The notes under the pieces are model-generated. The model ran no database searches. It was not told the origin of the DNA and worked only from the letters and a program-made list of their open reading frames with translations. Shown one piece after another: positions 19,250 to 23,000 of a DNA stretch of 23,000 nt; position 1 is the stretch's first letter; each line of letters begins with the position of its first letter. The position numbers and the translations under genes are program-made. Location: NCBI RefSeq assembly GCF_037975245.1, contig NC_092569.1:17189501-17212500 (forward strand). Reading direction: 5' to 3'. Origin of the DNA: Apostichopus japonicus (taxonomy: Eukaryota; Echinodermata; Holothuroidea; Aspidochirotida; Stichopodidae).

Positions 19250-22200
19250 TACATACTACGTGGATCTCGTTTAGCAGATACAAAAACAAATTTTGGTTTT
19301 GATACCCACCGCCCCCCCCCCCTCACCCCTATCCAGACCATCTGAAATGTTACTACTCGGGCTTGAAAATGAACAAACAGATGTACACTTTTGCCTGAGA
19401 ACCAAGTACTTCCCATGAAAATTTTTTCATCCATAACATTTTTGAAGATTGTCACCAGTCACACCTCATCGCATCTCCTGTGGATCATTGCTTTTGTAGG
19501 TGATTCTATGTCGCGGCCCACAGTACCCGTCAGCCCAACTTTTCAAGGTTTTAAGCCCATTATTTGTTCAGAATTTGAAAATTTACATTTCTCGTGAATA
19601 TAATCAATTCAAAACATACCCATAATGTTGCACACAATTTCATCTATGGACAACCAATATAGAAAAACCTCCTTCAACCCGTAATAGGCCTGTCAAAATT
19701 GCACGAGTAGTGGGAATTGTGATGGAGAATGTTGGTCAGGGAATTCTCGAAAATTCAGACACAGTTAATTTATTGGTGTACAAATATTAAAGTCTCTTAT
19801 AACGTCTACTATAAAACTTCGTTAAAGGAAATGAAAAGATACAAAATACTTCCGAAACCGAACACTACACACGTAGACAGTTTGAAGGCTGTTCATCGTG
19901 GAACGCTATTTTCATGCTCACTGATGTGATGTGATATCTGCTGTTTGCTTTACAAATTCGAATAATTGAAATCAGACTGTAATAAATAAATTGTATCTGT
20001 TTATTGTGCGATGCCCCTATATTTTTTCATTTCGAAAGACACACACTTTCAAGTTCATTACACACTGAAGGATTCGATTCTCTATCTGCCACGTTCACCA
20101 ATGCCAATTTGGAAGAGAGGAGGCGGAGGTTTGGGCGGCAGTGATCTGACAGGTTTCCTCACAACACCGTACTGGCTTTCAGCATTGGTGTCATCGTAAC
20201 AATAGCTCACCTGGTATAACAAGCTGTCATAACGACTCACATCGCAATGCATCCTCGAAATGTCACTGCGGTCGATGTGTTTCAAAACATTAAACGAGTT
20301 TAGGGAAGTTCAGATGAAGCAGTATTGCCACTTGCAGAGTGCTGTAGCCGATCATTTTGTCGAATGCCGGTGCTAATTAACTTTTTGTAGCATTTTTATC
20401 ACAACTAGTCCATCGAAATGAGCAATATATATATAGCTTATTACGAAGACAAAACATATTACCGTAGCTGTACATGTCAATGGGATATTGCGATATGATG
20501 AGTCAAGGACATTGACGATTTTGGGGAAAGCCTATTACAATTGTGTTGCCGCTTTGAAAGATTTTCACCGTTTAGAATGTCAATAAGAATTCAATGAAAT
20601 AAATATTGTCTTTGTATAAGGGAGGGTTAGGGAGATACGGAGTTTATCGTAACCCTCCCCACCCCCCCCCCAAAAAAATGACCCAAAATGGCGGGGAAAA
20701 AGCGGGAATTTCATGCTATCTATATTCCCTTAGAAGCTCAATCCCGACCTATCCCACACAAGTCGGGAAGAGCGGATTATTTACGCCCACAAGTTTTATA
20801 ACTCTGCGGTTTGCTTCTAGGCTGTCCTTTAAAGTTTACGATATGCTACTATATACAACACATAAACATACACGGGCCGCACTTCATGAATGAACATATT
20901 AGTATATTACTACGTCAGTGACATTTCCACTGATTTGTTTATGTCTACTATCCGATTGCATAGGCAAATTCCCACGGAAGCAACCTCAGGAATAATGCGT
21001 GTAAAATTTATCATTGTTGCCATAATGTTGCTTTCACAGTCATGGGTCTCTTTGATAACTGCATGCATCAAATAAAATTGAGTAGGCCTAATACAGCAGT
21101 GAAGTAAATAACTTACATATCTCTTCTTGGCTGCCATTGTGCTATAGTTACTAACAGGTGATACAGCCGATGTTCAGCGCTTTACGTGTATTTTTGAGTT
21201 TCCCGAAACTATTTTTCTATGGAAATATGAAAGATCTTGGGATTTTCATCCCTATAGATATCGCTAGATATTGCTAGATATCCATACAGTACAGTAACCT
21301 TAAGATTTCTTGGGATTTTTCGGGCCTGTATTTGGGACATTGCAAATTCGGGAGTGGTTACACTGCATGCAGGTCAGTGCACGACCTCTAGGCGTCACTA
21401 ATACACAACCCGATCACTTGTTATCGACGAAGTGGTGTGTTGCCGGATTTTGTCATGTACATGGTACTACGGGCGAAGGTCATTAAGTTTCGTAACTCAT
21501 CAGGAAGCGATAAGAGGGTAGGGCGTAAGGTTGTGGGGCGCGCGTTTTCATGCAGATGGGAACAATCTCGAGAAGTGATGGGTGCGTCCGCCCCCCCCCC
21601 CACTCCGCCCATGATACACCCTTGGATCCACGACATGATATTCACAGGAGATGTGCTCAATTCTCCAATCGCATGCGGAATTTATTTTTAGATTCATTGT
21701 AAGAGTGTATAACATTTTATATCTGGATGACAGTGTTGCATCGAAGGACATAGGTCTAGTGCAGTTCGCATATAGATTCTGGTCTAATACCGAAATGCGT
21801 CATGTTCCCCGACGACTCGGTCGAGTTTGAGACCAGCCACAGCCTGTTGGTTTCATAGCACAATGAACAATATTTTAAGGCGTTCATACACACACGCGTT
21901 ATTATAGACCATATATAGTCTAAATATAGACATAAGTGAGAGAGGAAAATGGAAACTTCAAAAAAGGAGTTGTCGGTGTAAGGGTTAGGGTGAAGCGCAC
22001 GCCCCTTCCGAAATTCTCGATCCGTCACTGGCTACCCTGTGTATATAATATGGATCGGCGCTGTTACTATGTCACTGTTCCTTTTTCTCTTCCCGGTGTC
22101 TTGGTGTTTTTCTTCTACTCCCAACATTTTTTTACTTTTTCTTTCTTTCTTCTTTTTTTCCCCTTCCTTCCTCTCCTTCCTCCTCTTTTTTCTTTCTCTC

Positions 22201-22300
22201 TTTTTTCCCTTCTTGTCCTCACGTGTTGTTTCTCTCCTCTTTTACTAACCCGGGGGTGCGCGCCCAACGCCCCCCCCCCCACACACTGGAAACGCGCCTC
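19250..22300. mobile_element. TIR element E, longer relative of element D
   Basis: Three blocks match D in order: 19278-19552 with 7768-8032, 19866-19961 with 8242-8333, and 21790-22300 with 8669-9124. The right end ...CTGGAAACGCGCCT is intact. The left end has decayed beyond recognition, so the start is approximate. Between blocks 2 and 3 E has about 1.83 kb where D has 335 bp. That interior (19962-21789) holds short frames at 20606-20893 and 21437-21691, with C-runs and no recognised transposase. Confidence 0.65.
22080..22270 (+). repeat. Polypyrimidine tract of element E
   Basis: Almost entirely C and T from 22076 to 22246, followed by CCCGGGGGTGCGCGCCC. It is the counterpart of 8930-9097 in D. 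Frames across it are low complexity. Confidence 0.8.
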
Positions 22301-23000
22301 ATAACAAACATGTACGTTCAGACACTTTCGCTCGGATTCGGTTGTAGACGTTGTGGAGTAATGTTTGCACTTTTTAACACACAACATTATTCCATTTAGT
22401 CCTGTATGGGTTGGGTGGGGAAGGGGTCTGGTGTATCAAATATACGAAAAAGTTGTTTGGCACGATTATAATACAACTTATATCAATAGTAAGGTATGCT
22501 AATAACTATATATGAATTTCGGTGTGTATTTTGTGTACGACTGGTGTCTGCGTTTCTCTTTTAACAAAATTTTACAAATTAAATAAAAACTCGGACCCTT
22601 TTTTTGCAGTATTACTTTATTTATTGTAATTTAAGTATTGTCGATATCTCTTAATTATTTGCAGTGATGAAAGACTCACCAGTAGAGCAATGTCATATAG
22701 GTTTTCGCTCCGATTTTTTAAGTTGTCATTCACCTTCGAACAAGAAACTTTTTTTAGTGAATGGTCCAATTTAATGGGTTTAATGTTTTCTTATGTTGTT
22801 ATCCATAAAGTCTATCCCAACCACGCTCCGTTTGGTCATATGTATTTAACTTCTGCATTATGACGAAAATGAATCGTAAGATCGTTCATCAACCCAAGAG
22901 GTTGGTCGAAGTTTCATCTCAACATATTGGACGCTGCAGTAATTACTATAATAAGAGTAGATCATTTCCCCGTTGCCTCCATTGTAGACACCGTTGAGGT
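22301..23000. other. Noncoding window end with one weak exon-like segment
   Basis: An acceptor-like TTAATTATTTGCAG ends at 22664 and opens a 34-codon frame beginning ATGAAAGACTCACC to a stop at about 22774. A separate segment of about 62 codons (22809-22994) is basic. Neither is convincing as a gene. Confidence 0.2.

Noticed and set aside
1-23000. CRISPR arrays, bacterial operons, tRNA or rRNA genes
   Set aside because: No regular spacer-repeat pattern, no ribosome-binding-site-led gene packing and no recognisable tRNA or rRNA sequence was seen on reading.

Overview
The window reads as intergenic and intronic DNA from an animal, most likely an aquatic invertebrate. It is AT-rich, has almost no long open frames, has no bacterial-style gene packing, and carries many decayed transposable elements: a hAT-type MITE, Penelope-like retroelement (PLE) remnants, and CAGGGGCGTA-type terminal-inverted-repeat elements. 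I cannot name the species. A marine deuterostome would fit but is only an impression. No known protein-coding gene, rRNA or tRNA was recognised.

Layout. Positions 1-442 are the truncated first copy (A) of a dispersed repeat with three copies here: A; B at about 9281-11398; C at about 15556-17360. A decayed PLE tail with a recognisable GIY-YIG endonuclease domain follows at 443-960. A well-defined 412-bp hAT MITE with a perfect 8-bp target-site duplication lies at 1772-2183. Two further PLE 3' tails lie at about 2690-2931 and 14867-15092. All three PLE tails carry a short hairpin motif resembling the conserved core of a hammerhead ribozyme. Positions 3196-3450 hold an old tandem repeat. Positions 4208-4711 hold an unusual same-strand cluster of ATTGG (inverted CCAAT) boxes, part of it a GATTGGT...GCATAAAC module. 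Positions 4720-7640 are AT-rich and featureless.

A 1440-bp TIR element (D, 7685-9124) has a 5-bp target duplication CTTAC, a pyrimidine tract of about 140 bp and GC palindromes at its right end. A longer relative (E) spans about 19250-22300. Between B and C, at 12250-13817, three open segments with compatible splice signals look like the 3' part of an unrecognised host gene, now carrying a C-rich MITE-like insertion. A second candidate terminal exon lies at 18229-18568.

The genes, as far as they exist, do not form a visible pathway. The most useful observations are the hammerhead-like motifs, the CCAAT-module array, the A/B/C family with a short reading frame shared between B and C, the D/E element family, and the candidate spliced gene.
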